Assembly (NCBI GenBank): GCA_944326385.1
Contig: CALVDT010000097.1
Span: 1-64,000 of the forward strand
Reading direction: 5' to 3'
DNA length: 64,000 bases
Origin: an uncultured Bacteroidales bacterium
GTDB taxonomy: Bacteria; Bacteroidota; Bacteroidia; Bacteroidales; UBA932
Shown: positions 45,948 through 56,100 of the stretch, one piece after another
How the letters are laid out: every line of letters starts with the position of its first letter
How positions within the stretch are numbered: position 1 is the stretch's first letter
The notes under the pieces: generated by a model
The model's input: the letters and a program-made list of their open reading frames with translations, nothing else
What the model was told of the DNA's origin: nothing
The model's database searches: none
Translations under genes and position numbers: made by a program

Positions 45948-48900
45948 ATGACAGGAAGATTTGGCATATATCCGGTATTCATACTTGTGTCAGCCGCATT
46001 TGCGATGATTCAGGGCTGCGTCCGCGAGGATCTCGAAGACCTCGGGAACAGCGACATGCGAATAAGGATAGGAGCGAAAGTCGAAGCTGCGAAAGTCTCG
46101 ACCAAGGCGGATATCGACTATGACTATCAGGGGAATGATCTCCCGATTGACCTGATAAGATGGGACGAGAACTCGGGAGGAGACAGCCCTGCAGGACGCA
46201 ACAGACTGTCTGCCAGCATGAGCGGGACTCCGGCAAACGACGGGTCTTGGAACAGGGAAATCACCTTCGTCGATGAAGCCCAGTTCTACCTGAACAGGAC
46301 AGACTCCGTCGGATTCGCAGGATGGTATCCCGGGAATGATGTTCCCGGAAACGGATGGGTCACAGAGTACGGCTCGGTAATCCGTTCCGACAATACCATG
46401 ATCTACAATCTGAGAACCGATAATGGCCTTGACACAGAAACCGATGTAATGGTAAGCGACTTCGTGGCAGGCACCTATACTTCCGGAATTCCTGCCATGC
46501 AGTTCCAGCACGCACTCTGCATGTACAATATCTATGTCTATGCCGTAGATGAACTGACGGCAGAAGAATGGGGCGCTGTCCGGAGAATCTCCCTGACCAA
46601 TCTCCCAGACAGGGTCGTGATACATCTCCCGGATGACATGACCAGAATGGACACGGATGAAATAACATTCAGATATGCGGATGATGAAGGCACGAAAACC
46701 CCGTATGACATCATGGACTCTCCCGACAATCCCCGGGAACTTCCGGTTGGACTGCCGTCCACAAGACAGGAGGCTTATATAGGGACTGTCCTCGGAGGCG
46801 CCCCTGTCAAAGGAGTGCTCGGCATAAAGGCTTATACGGAAAAACAGGAGTCGGGAAACTCGGTGTCCATAGCCAGGAACTTCAAGCCGGGCTACACCTA
46901 TAATATATTCCTGAGATTCTCCTCAAGGGGTATCATCAATGCGGAAGTTTCCGCCTCTGACTGGCAGTACAACGACCAGGACTATGTGATTGACGAGAAT
47001 TTCGAACTGTTCACAGACCTGTCAAGATACGGCACGGCCAATTCCTATATCATATCTTCTGCCAACAGAGGGTATTGCTTCAACGGGACTGTCAAAGGGA
47101 ACGGAGAGGCAGGGAATATCCTGACAGGCAGAGACGGCTCGACGATAAGGCTCGATGATTCCGGTGTGGACCTCAATGTGCACCACATAGGGATAGTCCG
47201 CTCGGATGCAATGATGAAGAAAACCCCGGACGGCTGGGAGATGCTCGACGACAACGAAAGGAAGAATACCCCGATCATCGAACTCGCCTCCGACCAGCTG
47301 AGCAACGGCAAGGTAATATTCAAGGTACCGGGCAATCCGGATGATAAAAACGATTTCAGCCTCCAGTACAAGGGTAACGTGAAGATAGCCGCATTCGACG
47401 CCAACGGCAACATCGTCTGGAGCTGGCATATCTGGGTCACCGACAAACCGCTGAACCAGGGATATTCGAACGGATATGTGGCACTGGACAGGAATCTCGG
47501 AGCAGTGACCGATGACCACCGCACATACCGGAAAGCGCACTCGTCATGGTCCGGTCTCTACTATCAGTGGGGCAGGAAGGACCCGATCTTCCGTGCAACC
47601 GTGGACGACAGCCCTGACAATCCGTGGCTTGTCGACGGCAAGGCCGACATTTCAGAGACACCGGGGACAATCACTGATGTCACAAGGCATCCGGTGACTT
47701 ACTACTATGACAGATCCGGAGGAAACAGCTGGCTCTCGCCATCCGATCCCGGATACAGGAACTTCGACCATTTCTGGGGCTACATCTCCGTCCGCGACGA
47801 TATAGTCAAGACCATCTATGACCCGTGCCCTCCCGGATACAGGGTCCCGGGCAACGCCCTCTGGGAAGACCCGAGCGAAGGAATGACCCACGCTGTCAGA
47901 CACAATGACAATCTGGAGTTTGCAGGCTTCAACTTCAATATCGACGGGATGATCGACATCTACTACCCCGGGACAAGCGGCATCGTGTCCGAAGACGGTG
48001 AAGTGATGCTGAAGGACAATGATATCACAGGCAGCCATCCTGCCGGAGAATACGTGTTCCTGCATTCGGCAACCCCGTATGAAGGGACGGACTATACAGA
48101 CCTTGCATATCACTTCAGATACAGTGCTGCCCAGGGGATTGAATATAACAGCGTGCTTGTAGCCGCCCCTGACGACGGAACAGTATATCATGCAAAGAGA
48201 TCCGATGCATATCCGGTACGATGCGTATTCGAGAATTCCGCTCCGGAAATCACCAATCTCAGCGAATACCAGACCGCAAACTGCTATGTGGTATCGAAAT
48301 CCGGCTTCTACGAATTCGATGCGACAGTACGCGGAAACGGTGTCACTGCGCTGAACATCGTCACAGCGACCGGCTCCGACTACAGGGCTTTCGATGCAGG
48401 CATGGGTTCAGCCATCAGCGGCATAGACCATATCGATGTGCTCTGGTGGCAGGGAGACCTCAGACAGGGCAGCTGGTGGAGCAATTTCATCGGCGGGAAT
48501 CCGTCAAGCGATGAAATCGACGAGACTTGTCCGGTGATTGTGCTGGATGACGGACGGCTGGATAACGGAAAGCCGCTGCTGTACATCAGGGCGAACGAAA
48601 ACACATACGGGAATGTCGGACTTGCCGCATACGCCGAGAACGGGGACATACTCTGGTCCTGGCATATCTGGATACAGCCTCAGATCAGGACTGTTTCACT
48701 GGGGGATTTCACCCTGATGGACAGGAACCTCGGTGCGACTTATTGTCCCGGCACGGGGGAAAACTATAATGCAGCCGACAGGTTTGCCGGCTACGGATTC
48801 TGCTACCAGTGGGGCAGAAAAGACCCGTTCTTCCAGCCTGAAACCGACGACACGTCAAACGGCGGCAAATCGCAGCCGTGGTATGAAAAGACAAATGGTT

Positions 48901-49535
48901 CATGGAATTTGAGACATGAAAACCATATAGGTCAGCAGAAAACCATTCCCGAATCAGTCAAGGCCCCATTGGATTTCTGCGCTGCCAATGAAAACAGGTG
49001 GCAGACCACATATCCTAACGGAGACGGGCAGATCAATGACCTGTGGGGCTATGTCGGGATGACCGGGTTCCAGGGAAGTTCATTTGCCAAGACAATGTAT
49101 GATCCATGCCCTCCAGGCTACAGGGTAATGCAGCACGATGTGTTCATGTCGGGCCACATATGTGCAGCCGACCATGATCTCCAGTTCTCATTCAACAAGG
49201 AAAACGATTATGGAATATATCTGTACAATGGACTCACCATAACCCAGAGGACAAATGACAATGACTACAACAACCAGTACGGCGGCTGGGTCGGGAAACA
49301 GACAGCCGCTTCCGCCGGAGGCATCTGGTTCCCTAATGCACGTGCGATGAACAGCAACGGACTGTACAACAGTTCGAATTCATACAGACTGTCTTCAGCC
49401 ACACCGTTCTCCGGAAAGTCCAGCCGCGAAATCCGCTGGTGGGACAATTACGGAGAATACCGCATCCAGCAGAATCATGGAAACGACCAGAACTGGATGT
49501 CGGACGGCAGGGTGGTGAGATGCCAGATGGAATAA
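45948..49535 (+). CDS. Giant fimbrillin-like tip protein with two repeated C-terminal modules
   Basis: An 1195-residue lipoprotein (IQGC lipobox). Residues about 1-345 are fimbrillin-like (KAEAAKVSTKAD-type opening, DSVGFAGWYPGN, ALCMYNIYVYAVDEL). Two copies of a roughly 400-residue module follow, starting at TANSYIIS (about 363) and TANCYVVS (about 776). Each contains WSWHIW (about 491 and 903), a DRNLGA block, YQWGRKDP, and a YDPCPPGYRV block (about 624 and 1051). These are FISUMP-like, probably lectin-fold, adhesive modules. Size and position suggest a tip or stalk adhesin; ligand unknown. Confidence 0.82.
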   Translation: MTGRFGIYPVFILVSAAFAMIQGCVREDLEDLGNSDMRIRIGAKVEAAKVSTKADIDYDYQGNDLPIDLIRWDENSGGDSPAGRNRLSASMSGTPANDGSWNREITFVDEAQFYLNRTDSVGFAGWYPGNDVPGNGWVTEYGSVIRSDNTMIYNLRTDNGLDTETDVMVSDFVAGTYTSGIPAMQFQHALCMYNIYVYAVDELTAEEWGAVRRISLTNLPDRVVIHLPDDMTRMDTDEITFRYADDEGTKTPYDIMDSPDNPRELPVGLPSTRQEAYIGTVLGGAPVKGVLGIKAYTEKQESGNSVSIARNFKPGYTYNIFLRFSSRGIINAEVSASDWQYNDQDYVIDENFELFTDLSRYGTANSYIISSANRGYCFNGTVKGNGEAGNILTGRDGSTIRLDDSGVDLNVHHIGIVRSDAMMKKTPDGWEMLDDNERKNTPIIELASDQLSNGKVIFKVPGNPDDKNDFSLQYKGNVKIAAFDANGNIVWSWHIWVTDKPLNQGYSNGYVALDRNLGAVTDDHRTYRKAHSSWSGLYYQWGRKDPIFRATVDDSPDNPWLVDGKADISETPGTITDVTRHPVTYYYDRSGGNSWLSPSDPGYRNFDHFWGYISVRDDIVKTIYDPCPPGYRVPGNALWEDPSEGMTHAVRHNDNLEFAGFNFNIDGMIDIYYPGTSGIVSEDGEVMLKDNDITGSHPAGEYVFLHSATPYEGTDYTDLAYHFRYSAAQGIEYNSVLVAAPDDGTVYHAKRSDAYPVRCVFENSAPEITNLSEYQTANCYVVSKSGFYEFDATVRGNGVTALNIVTATGSDYRAFDAGMGSAISGIDHIDVLWWQGDLRQGSWWSNFIGGNPSSDEIDETCPVIVLDDGRLDNGKPLLYIRANENTYGNVGLAAYAENGDILWSWHIWIQPQIRTVSLGDFTLMDRNLGATYCPGTGENYNAADRFAGYGFCYQWGRKDPFFQPETDDTSNGGKSQPWYEKTNGSWNLRHENHIGQQKTIPESVKAPLDFCAANENRWQTTYPNGDGQINDLWGYVGMTGFQGSSFAKTMYDPCPPGYRVMQHDVFMSGHICAADHDLQFSFNKENDYGIYLYNGLTITQRTNDNDYNNQYGGWVGKQTAASAGGIWFPNARAMNSNGLYNSSNSYRLSSATPFSGKSSREIRWWDNYGEYRIQQNHGNDQNWMSDGRVVRCQME

Positions 49536-49548
49536 TACATTTCAGACT

Positions 49549-52257
49549 ATGAGAATACATCATCATATCATATCTGTTCTGCTGCTTCCGGTGCTGGTCT
49601 CGGCCTGCGCCAAGGACATTCCGGTGCAGCAGGAAACATCCGGCCCGGCACAGGCCGCGTCATGGGACATAGACGCAAGCTGTTCGATGGTCCAGATCAA
49701 CGGTCCGGAGCATGACGGATCTGCAGCCGGCATCATGACCAGATCCATCATAGGACAGACCACCATCACTGAAGCCATAGACGCCAACTTCATCAAACTG
49801 GATGAAGTCCGTCAGGAATGGCCGCGCGAACAGTACAAGCCCACTGACGGGCCTGCAGCCTGGAACAGCGAAAGGACATCCATACTCAATGCCGAGGTGC
49901 TTTCATCTCCGGACAACACCGACGGGATACATTTCCGCTCCATAGTCTTCAATCCCCGACAGACCTACGAATACTACTCGTACGATGACGACGGGGATCC
50001 GGCAACGGAAAACATGCTGGTCGGATATATCAGCCGGATGGTAGGCTGGTATCCGAAGACATTCGACCTCCCGCCCGGAACTGACGGAAAGCCTGCGGAT
50101 ACAAGATTCATCGATGCATCCGGGACTTACCGCATCGTGGACGGGCAGGTCTGCGTGCGCTTTCCGGAAATGCTCGACGGCGAGACGGACGTGATGATGA
50201 CGGATATGAGGGAAGGCCGGTATGATCTGCGTCAGTTCGGACTCGGATTCATGAACAACCTGGATCTGGACCGTGATGTCCAGCCTTACGGACATATGTT
50301 CAACTCCGGAAGCGACGGAGCTCCTGATGCCGGCAACGGCTATCAATATTGCAACTATTTCACATTCAACCACTACCTCACCGCAATCCGGCTTTTTGTA
50401 AAGGCAGACGAGAGCGATCTGAGCCTTATTTCATGGAAACAGATAGATGATGTGATCTTCACGGACCAGCCATCTACCGTAACCATAGCATTGCCTACAG
50501 TGCAGAGCAGAGGAAAGGACGGGGATCCCGGAACAAACGGTGAAATGGAAGCGCTGGTTCCCGGCACAACTCCTACACTCCCTGTCGAGAATGTAGCTCC
50601 GGCATTCGGCAAGGCCGTATCATGGGAAGATCCACGCAACATGCACATCATAAGGACTGCCATGGCCCAGAACGATCCTGACCATCCGGAATTTGCGGAG
50701 ATTCCCCAATATCCGGTAACGATGGACCATGGCGTCTCCCTCAGCAAGGCATATCTCGGATACATGCTTGTGCAGCCGGAACAGGACACCGGAATAGAAA
50801 TACACACGGATGCCGGAGTGTTCTCGGCCACCATTCCGGCTGAAATATCCACCGGCACAGCCAAGGAAGAGATTCTCAAAGCCGGGCACATCTACAATAT
50901 CGTTATAGACATCAAGGCTGACGGCAGTCTGGATGTAGTCATCGGCAATGAGGACATGGAACGCTACAGGAATCTTGCACCGTACAATGAAACCATAAAC
51001 AGCTTTGAATATTCGAACTGCTATATGGTCACTCCCGACATGTTCGGGATGACAGATGAAAACGGTGATGACGTCGTGGATGCGGACGGGAACAAGGTAT
51101 ATTACGACGGATTCTATTTCCAGGCCATGGTGGCAGGACGGGGAGAGATGGGGACAATTTCTTCCGCATCAGCGGAACTGTACCCGGAAGACCCGTATTT
51201 CAATCCTCATTCTGCGAGGATATTGTGGCAGGATGAAAACTACCTGATCAGGCATGTGGAACTTGTGCACGGATATGTCCGGTTTGCCCTTGATGAAAAA
51301 TGCAGGACAGGTGAAAAGAAAGGGAATGCAGTAATAGCCGTCTATGACGAAGCCGGGGACATCATCTGGTCATGGCATATCTGGGTCACGGACAAGCCTC
51401 AGGACATAGAGTACAGTTTTTCTTCCGGCGGGACCGGATACAGGTTCAGGATGATGAATCTCAACCTCGGTGCGCGCAAAGCCACATGTGCAGGTCCGGA
51501 TGACGCCTTGGACACATACGGGCTGTATTATCTCTGGGGAAGAAAAGACCCGAGTCCCGGACCTCCGGAACATGACTATCCGCAATCCGACACCAGGACA
51601 ATGACGTACTGGTACATGGACCAGGGCGTCCGCACCAGTGTGGATGTCATCCAGGACATAAATCCGACGATAGAAATGAGTGCCCGCAACCCTCTTGCTC
51701 TGCTTATGCCGTCAAGGATAAGCGAAACATACGCAAGTGACTGGCTTTACTCGTCCGTAGACCAGTTATGGGGATATTCCCCGGCCGCCGGAGAGGTAAG
51801 GAAAAAGACCATATATGATCCGTGCCCGTACGGGTACAGGGTAGCCGACGATGAAATAGAGGCGCTTTTCGACTATTGCCTGACATCAGGATATTACAGC
51901 GATACCGGATACGGGATAACGGTCACCACCGGATGGCCTCAGAATTTCTTTCCTTTTGCCGGCTGGAGGGGACGCGACTCCGGTACAATGGACCGGACCA
52001 TGAGCTGGTACAAGGTCGGTGAGCTCGGGGATTATCAGGATGCCCGGATCAACAAATCCAACGATGACGACAACAATCACCGGGGACGGTCTCTCCTGAT
52101 CAGGAATTCACTGTTCAGCAACGGAAGCTACAAGATAGAAAACACCAACGATGCGAAGACATACTACCAAAGGCTGAATACCGACTGGGGAAACCGTTCA
52201 TCCTCCGCCCCTGTCCGATGCATACGTTATGATCAGGGAATAGACCAGGAGCCATGA
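49549..52257 (+). CDS. Large fimbrillin-like tip protein with one C-terminal module
   Basis: A 902-residue lipoprotein (VSAC lipobox), last gene of the plus-strand operon and a relative of the preceding 1195-residue protein. It has a fimbrillin-like N-terminal half and one copy of the same module: SNCYMVTPDM (near 490), WSWHIWVTD (about 606), LNLGARKA, YLWGRKDP and YDPCPYGYRV (about 755). It ends SAPVRCIRYDQG. Two tip-like proteins with one and two modules in tandem may be alternative or stacked tips. It ends 12 nt from the convergent ribF gene. Confidence 0.82.
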   Translation: MRIHHHIISVLLLPVLVSACAKDIPVQQETSGPAQAASWDIDASCSMVQINGPEHDGSAAGIMTRSIIGQTTITEAIDANFIKLDEVRQEWPREQYKPTDGPAAWNSERTSILNAEVLSSPDNTDGIHFRSIVFNPRQTYEYYSYDDDGDPATENMLVGYISRMVGWYPKTFDLPPGTDGKPADTRFIDASGTYRIVDGQVCVRFPEMLDGETDVMMTDMREGRYDLRQFGLGFMNNLDLDRDVQPYGHMFNSGSDGAPDAGNGYQYCNYFTFNHYLTAIRLFVKADESDLSLISWKQIDDVIFTDQPSTVTIALPTVQSRGKDGDPGTNGEMEALVPGTTPTLPVENVAPAFGKAVSWEDPRNMHIIRTAMAQNDPDHPEFAEIPQYPVTMDHGVSLSKAYLGYMLVQPEQDTGIEIHTDAGVFSATIPAEISTGTAKEEILKAGHIYNIVIDIKADGSLDVVIGNEDMERYRNLAPYNETINSFEYSNCYMVTPDMFGMTDENGDDVVDADGNKVYYDGFYFQAMVAGRGEMGTISSASAELYPEDPYFNPHSARILWQDENYLIRHVELVHGYVRFALDEKCRTGEKKGNAVIAVYDEAGDIIWSWHIWVTDKPQDIEYSFSSGGTGYRFRMMNLNLGARKATCAGPDDALDTYGLYYLWGRKDPSPGPPEHDYPQSDTRTMTYWYMDQGVRTSVDVIQDINPTIEMSARNPLALLMPSRISETYASDWLYSSVDQLWGYSPAAGEVRKKTIYDPCPYGYRVADDEIEALFDYCLTSGYYSDTGYGITVTTGWPQNFFPFAGWRGRDSGTMDRTMSWYKVGELGDYQDARINKSNDDDNNHRGRSLLIRNSLFSNGSYKIENTNDAKTYYQRLNTDWGNRSSSAPVRCIRYDQGIDQEP

Positions 52258-52269
52258 GAAACATACCGG

Positions 52270-53196
52270 CTATTCCAGCCCTCTGCTGTCACCGATAAGG
52301 GATCTACAGTAGAACCTGTCCCTCTCCAGCTGTGCCTTCAACTGTGTGAAGGACGGGAAGTGGATCTCGTCCCGGATCTTCCTGATGAATGTCACCTTGA
52401 TGTCAAGGCCGTAGATATCCTCGTCAAAGTCGAAGATATTCGTCTCTATGGTAATGGAGTTCCCTTCCCTGACAGTAGGACGGTTTCCTATGTTGCACAT
52501 GCCGTAGAAATCCTTGCCAAGAGTCTGCACCTTCACAAAATAGACACCGTTTGCAGGAACAAGCTTCAGCGGCTCGTACAGCTGCATGTTCGCGGTAGGG
52601 AAACCGAGGACCCTTGTCCCGATCCTCTCACCGGAAACCACGACACCGTACAATGAATATTCATACCCGAGCATCATCGCTGCACCCGAGACATTGCCTC
52701 TTGCGATTTCGGAGCGTATCTTTGTGGAGCTGATGCCGATCCCGGCATCCGACGTCCTCTTCTCCACTGTTATCGCATCCAGTCCGAGCTCCTCCGCTAT
52801 CAATCTGACACCGGCAGAATCCCTGGCATCGCTTCCCATCCTGTTGTCATACCCGAGGACTATGGCATCTGTACGGAATCTGTCCATCAGGAATTCAAGA
52901 TAAGCCGCAGTCGTCATGGAACCGAACTCCCTGGTGAACGGAATGACTTCTATCCTGTCTACGCCAAGGCTGGAGAGCAGGGCTTTCTTTTCCTGCATCG
53001 AAGACAGAAGCCGGAATGTGCGGGCCTCCTGCTGGAGGACAGTACGTGGATGAGGCCAGAAAGTCACCACGAGACTCTCTTCCCCCCGTTCTTCTGCGGC
53101 CTGTACAAGACGTTCAATGACAAGACGGTGCCCTATATGGACACCGTCGAAAAAACCGGTCGCCACGACCGTGTTACTGCCGGATGCTACAGCCAT
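52270..53196 (-). CDS. ribF: Bifunctional riboflavin kinase / FAD synthetase
   Basis: Phosphorylates riboflavin to FMN and adenylates FMN to FAD. The 308-residue chain has the N-terminal nucleotidyltransferase motif GFFDGVHIGH and VTFWPHPRTVL, an ISSTKIR signature near 163, and a C-terminal riboflavin kinase domain (GERIGTRVLGFPTANM, GVYFVKV, IETNIFDFDEDIYG). Its ATG overlaps the end of the upstream phosphorylase gene by 10 nt, so it is carried on the glycogen operon transcript. Confidence 0.95.
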   Translation of the reverse strand: MAVASGSNTVVATGFFDGVHIGHRLVIERLVQAAEERGEESLVVTFWPHPRTVLQQEARTFRLLSSMQEKKALLSSLGVDRIEVIPFTREFGSMTTAAYLEFLMDRFRTDAIVLGYDNRMGSDARDSAGVRLIAEELGLDAITVEKRTSDAGIGISSTKIRSEIARGNVSGAAMMLGYEYSLYGVVVSGERIGTRVLGFPTANMQLYEPLKLVPANGVYFVKVQTLGKDFYGMCNIGNRPTVREGNSITIETNIFDFDEDIYGLDIKVTFIRKIRDEIHFPSFTQLKAQLERDRFYCRSLIGDSRGLE

Positions 53197-56100
53197 CTTA
53201 CAAGTTCGAAATCCTGTCTGTGCGGCAGAAGATCGTTCTTGGCATAGATACGTGCGGCAACCTGGTAAAGACCTGCCACTTCAGGTGTGAAGACAGACTG
53301 GTACTTTGCGACACCGTCATTCACTTCCACAGGACTGAATGCAGCCACATCACTGATATGGATCTTGCCTTTTGAATCAGTGGTGGCAAAGAGCAGCTCC
53401 ACTCCGATCTCCTCAGGTTTGAGGTCGCCTATGTTGAGGACGATCTCGGACTTGAACTCCTGTCCGAGCGCTATATCGTTGTTCGAACTGTCCGGTTTCA
53501 CGATGGACACCAGATTGACATTCTGCCATTCCCTGCGCAGATGCCTCTTCCAGTCGGCGATCTCTCTTGCCAGAGCATAATCGTCTGCACGCAGAGCCTC
53601 GAATCTCTTCGACTGAGGAGCGTAATACTGGTTTATATAGTCGGTGAGCATCCTGTTCGTGGTGAAATTGCATGCCACCTGTGCTATAGTGTTCTTTATG
53701 TATTCGAGCCAGTCTGAAGAACGTCCGGTAGACCTGCTGATATTGTAGAATGTAGGGGCGATATCGTTCTCGATGATGGTGTATATGGTCGCGGCATCGA
53801 GCTCGTCCTGATAATTCTGGTCCTGATAGGTCCTTTCCATAGGAAGAGCCCAGCCGGCACCCGGCTTGTAGCCTTCCACCCACCATCCGTCGAGTACGGA
53901 GAAATGCATGACACCGTTCATGGCCGCCTTCTCTCCTGATGTACCTGAAGCCTCGAGAGGTCTTGTAGGATTGTTCATCCAGACATCCACGCCCTGTACA
54001 AGATACTTGGCAAGCGTAATGTCATAATTCGGCACGAAGACTATCTTTCCGATGAACTGCGGCATCTTCGAGATGTCCACGATACTCTTTATGAGATCCT
54101 GCCCGGCCTTGTCGGCAGGGTGTGCCTTTCCGGCGAAAATGAACTGCACAGGCCTTTCAGGATTGTTCACGATCTCGTTCAGCCTGTCGAGGTCACGGAA
54201 CAGCAGATGAGCCCTCTTGTATGTGGCGAATCTGCGGGCGAATCCTATGGTCAGTACATCGTCCCTGAGGGTATCCTTTATGGTCACTATCTGTCGTGGA
54301 GAATAGTGATTTGCCACAGCTGGGTCGGAAAGTCTTTCCTTGATTTCTGCTATAAGCTTCTTTCTCAGGGATGTGCGCACATTCCATATGTCTGCATCCG
54401 ATACCTTGTAGATGCCTTCGAAGCAGTTCTTGTCGTAATGGTGGGTCTTGAATTCCTCACCGAACACCTTGGCGTGGATTTCCTTCCATTCCGGTGCCGT
54501 CCATGTAGGATAGTGCACACCGTTCGTCACATAGCTGACATGGAGTTCCTCCGGCAGATAGCCTGGCCACATGTTGGCGAAAATGTCGCGGCTGACCTCT
54601 CCGTGAAGCCAGGATACACCGTTCACTTCCTGTGAGATGTTGGCTGCAAGGATACTCATCGAGAATTTCTCGTTCACATCGCTGCCGTTTATCTTTCCGA
54701 GACCCATCATGGTCTCCCAGTCGATTTTCAGACGCTGCGGATAATGCCCGATGTATTTCCTGAGCAGACCTTCGTCGAAGGCATCGTGCCCGGCAGGGAC
54801 AGGGGTATGTGTCGTGAACAGAGAAGAGGACCTCACGAGTTCAAGAGCCTCCGGATAGTCGAGATTGTCATTCTGGATGTATTCACGGAGTCTCTCCAGA
54901 CCGGTGAATGCCGCATGGCCTTCGTTGCAATGGTAGACCTGGGTGTCTATGCCGAGCTTCCTCAGCGCCCTGATGCCACCGACACCGAGAAGCAGCTCCT
55001 GCTTGAGCCTGTTTTCCCAGTCCCCGCCATAAAGATGATGGGTGACTGACCTGTCTTCCGGGAGGTTGTCCTCATAGTCGGTATCCATAAGATAAAGCTC
55101 GGTCCTGCCGACATCCACTCTCCAGAGTCTTGCGTTGAGATTTCTGCCAGGGAATGCGACACTGATTGTCATCCAGTTCCCTTCTGCGTCCCTTACCGGA
55201 GTGGCAGGTATCTTCATGAAATCCTGGGCATCATATTTCGACACCTGGTCACCCTGCGCCGAGAGCACCTGAGTGAAATATCCGTATCTGTAGAGAAGGC
55301 CTACAGCCACCAGATTCACATTCATGTCGCTGGTCTCCTTGAGGTAGTCGCCCGCAAGGATGCCAAGACCGCCTGAATATATCTTGAGGGAGGTGTCAAG
55401 ACCGTATTCCATGCAGAAATAAGCCACGGAAGGGTCTTTCCTCTCTGATTTCAATGACATGTACGAGTTGAACTCATTCATCACCAGCTTCAGCTCTCCC
55501 ATGAATTCGGAATTCTTTTCGAGTTCCTGGAATCTCTTGTAGCTGACCTTGTCGAGCATGGCTATAGGATTCTCTCCTGTCTCTTCCCATGCTTTCGGGT
55601 CCACCTTCCTGAACAGGTTCTTCGCTGACTCGTTCCAGCACCACCATAAGTTTCTGGACAGTGTCTCCAGATCCTTCAGTCCGTCAGGAAGGTGCCTTGA
55701 AATGAAGACACTGTTCCAGGACGGCTTGTTCACATCGATTTTCTTGTATTGCATCGGTTTGTCGCTCTTGTATTTAGGGAATGCTCCCTTGTCTGATATA
55801 ACTTTTTTGAGGGCTTCGGAATATGCCTCCTTGTAATATACGATATTGTTTTCCCAAAGGGCGATTTCAGAAACATCCTTGGCGTTGTCCATGTATGTCT
55901 TCCTGTCGTCCTTCGTAAGTCCTGCTATTTCTTTCACACGTTCCACCACACCGTCGACTACCTGCGGATAGTTCGAATCATTCCTGTCGAGGATGGCGAT
56001 GCCCGGATGGTCTTTCCCGTAATGGGTCTTCACCCAGAGACCGAAGCCGGCCAGCGAGGTAGTGAGCGTCGGCACCTTGAATGCCAGGCTCTCCAGCGGA

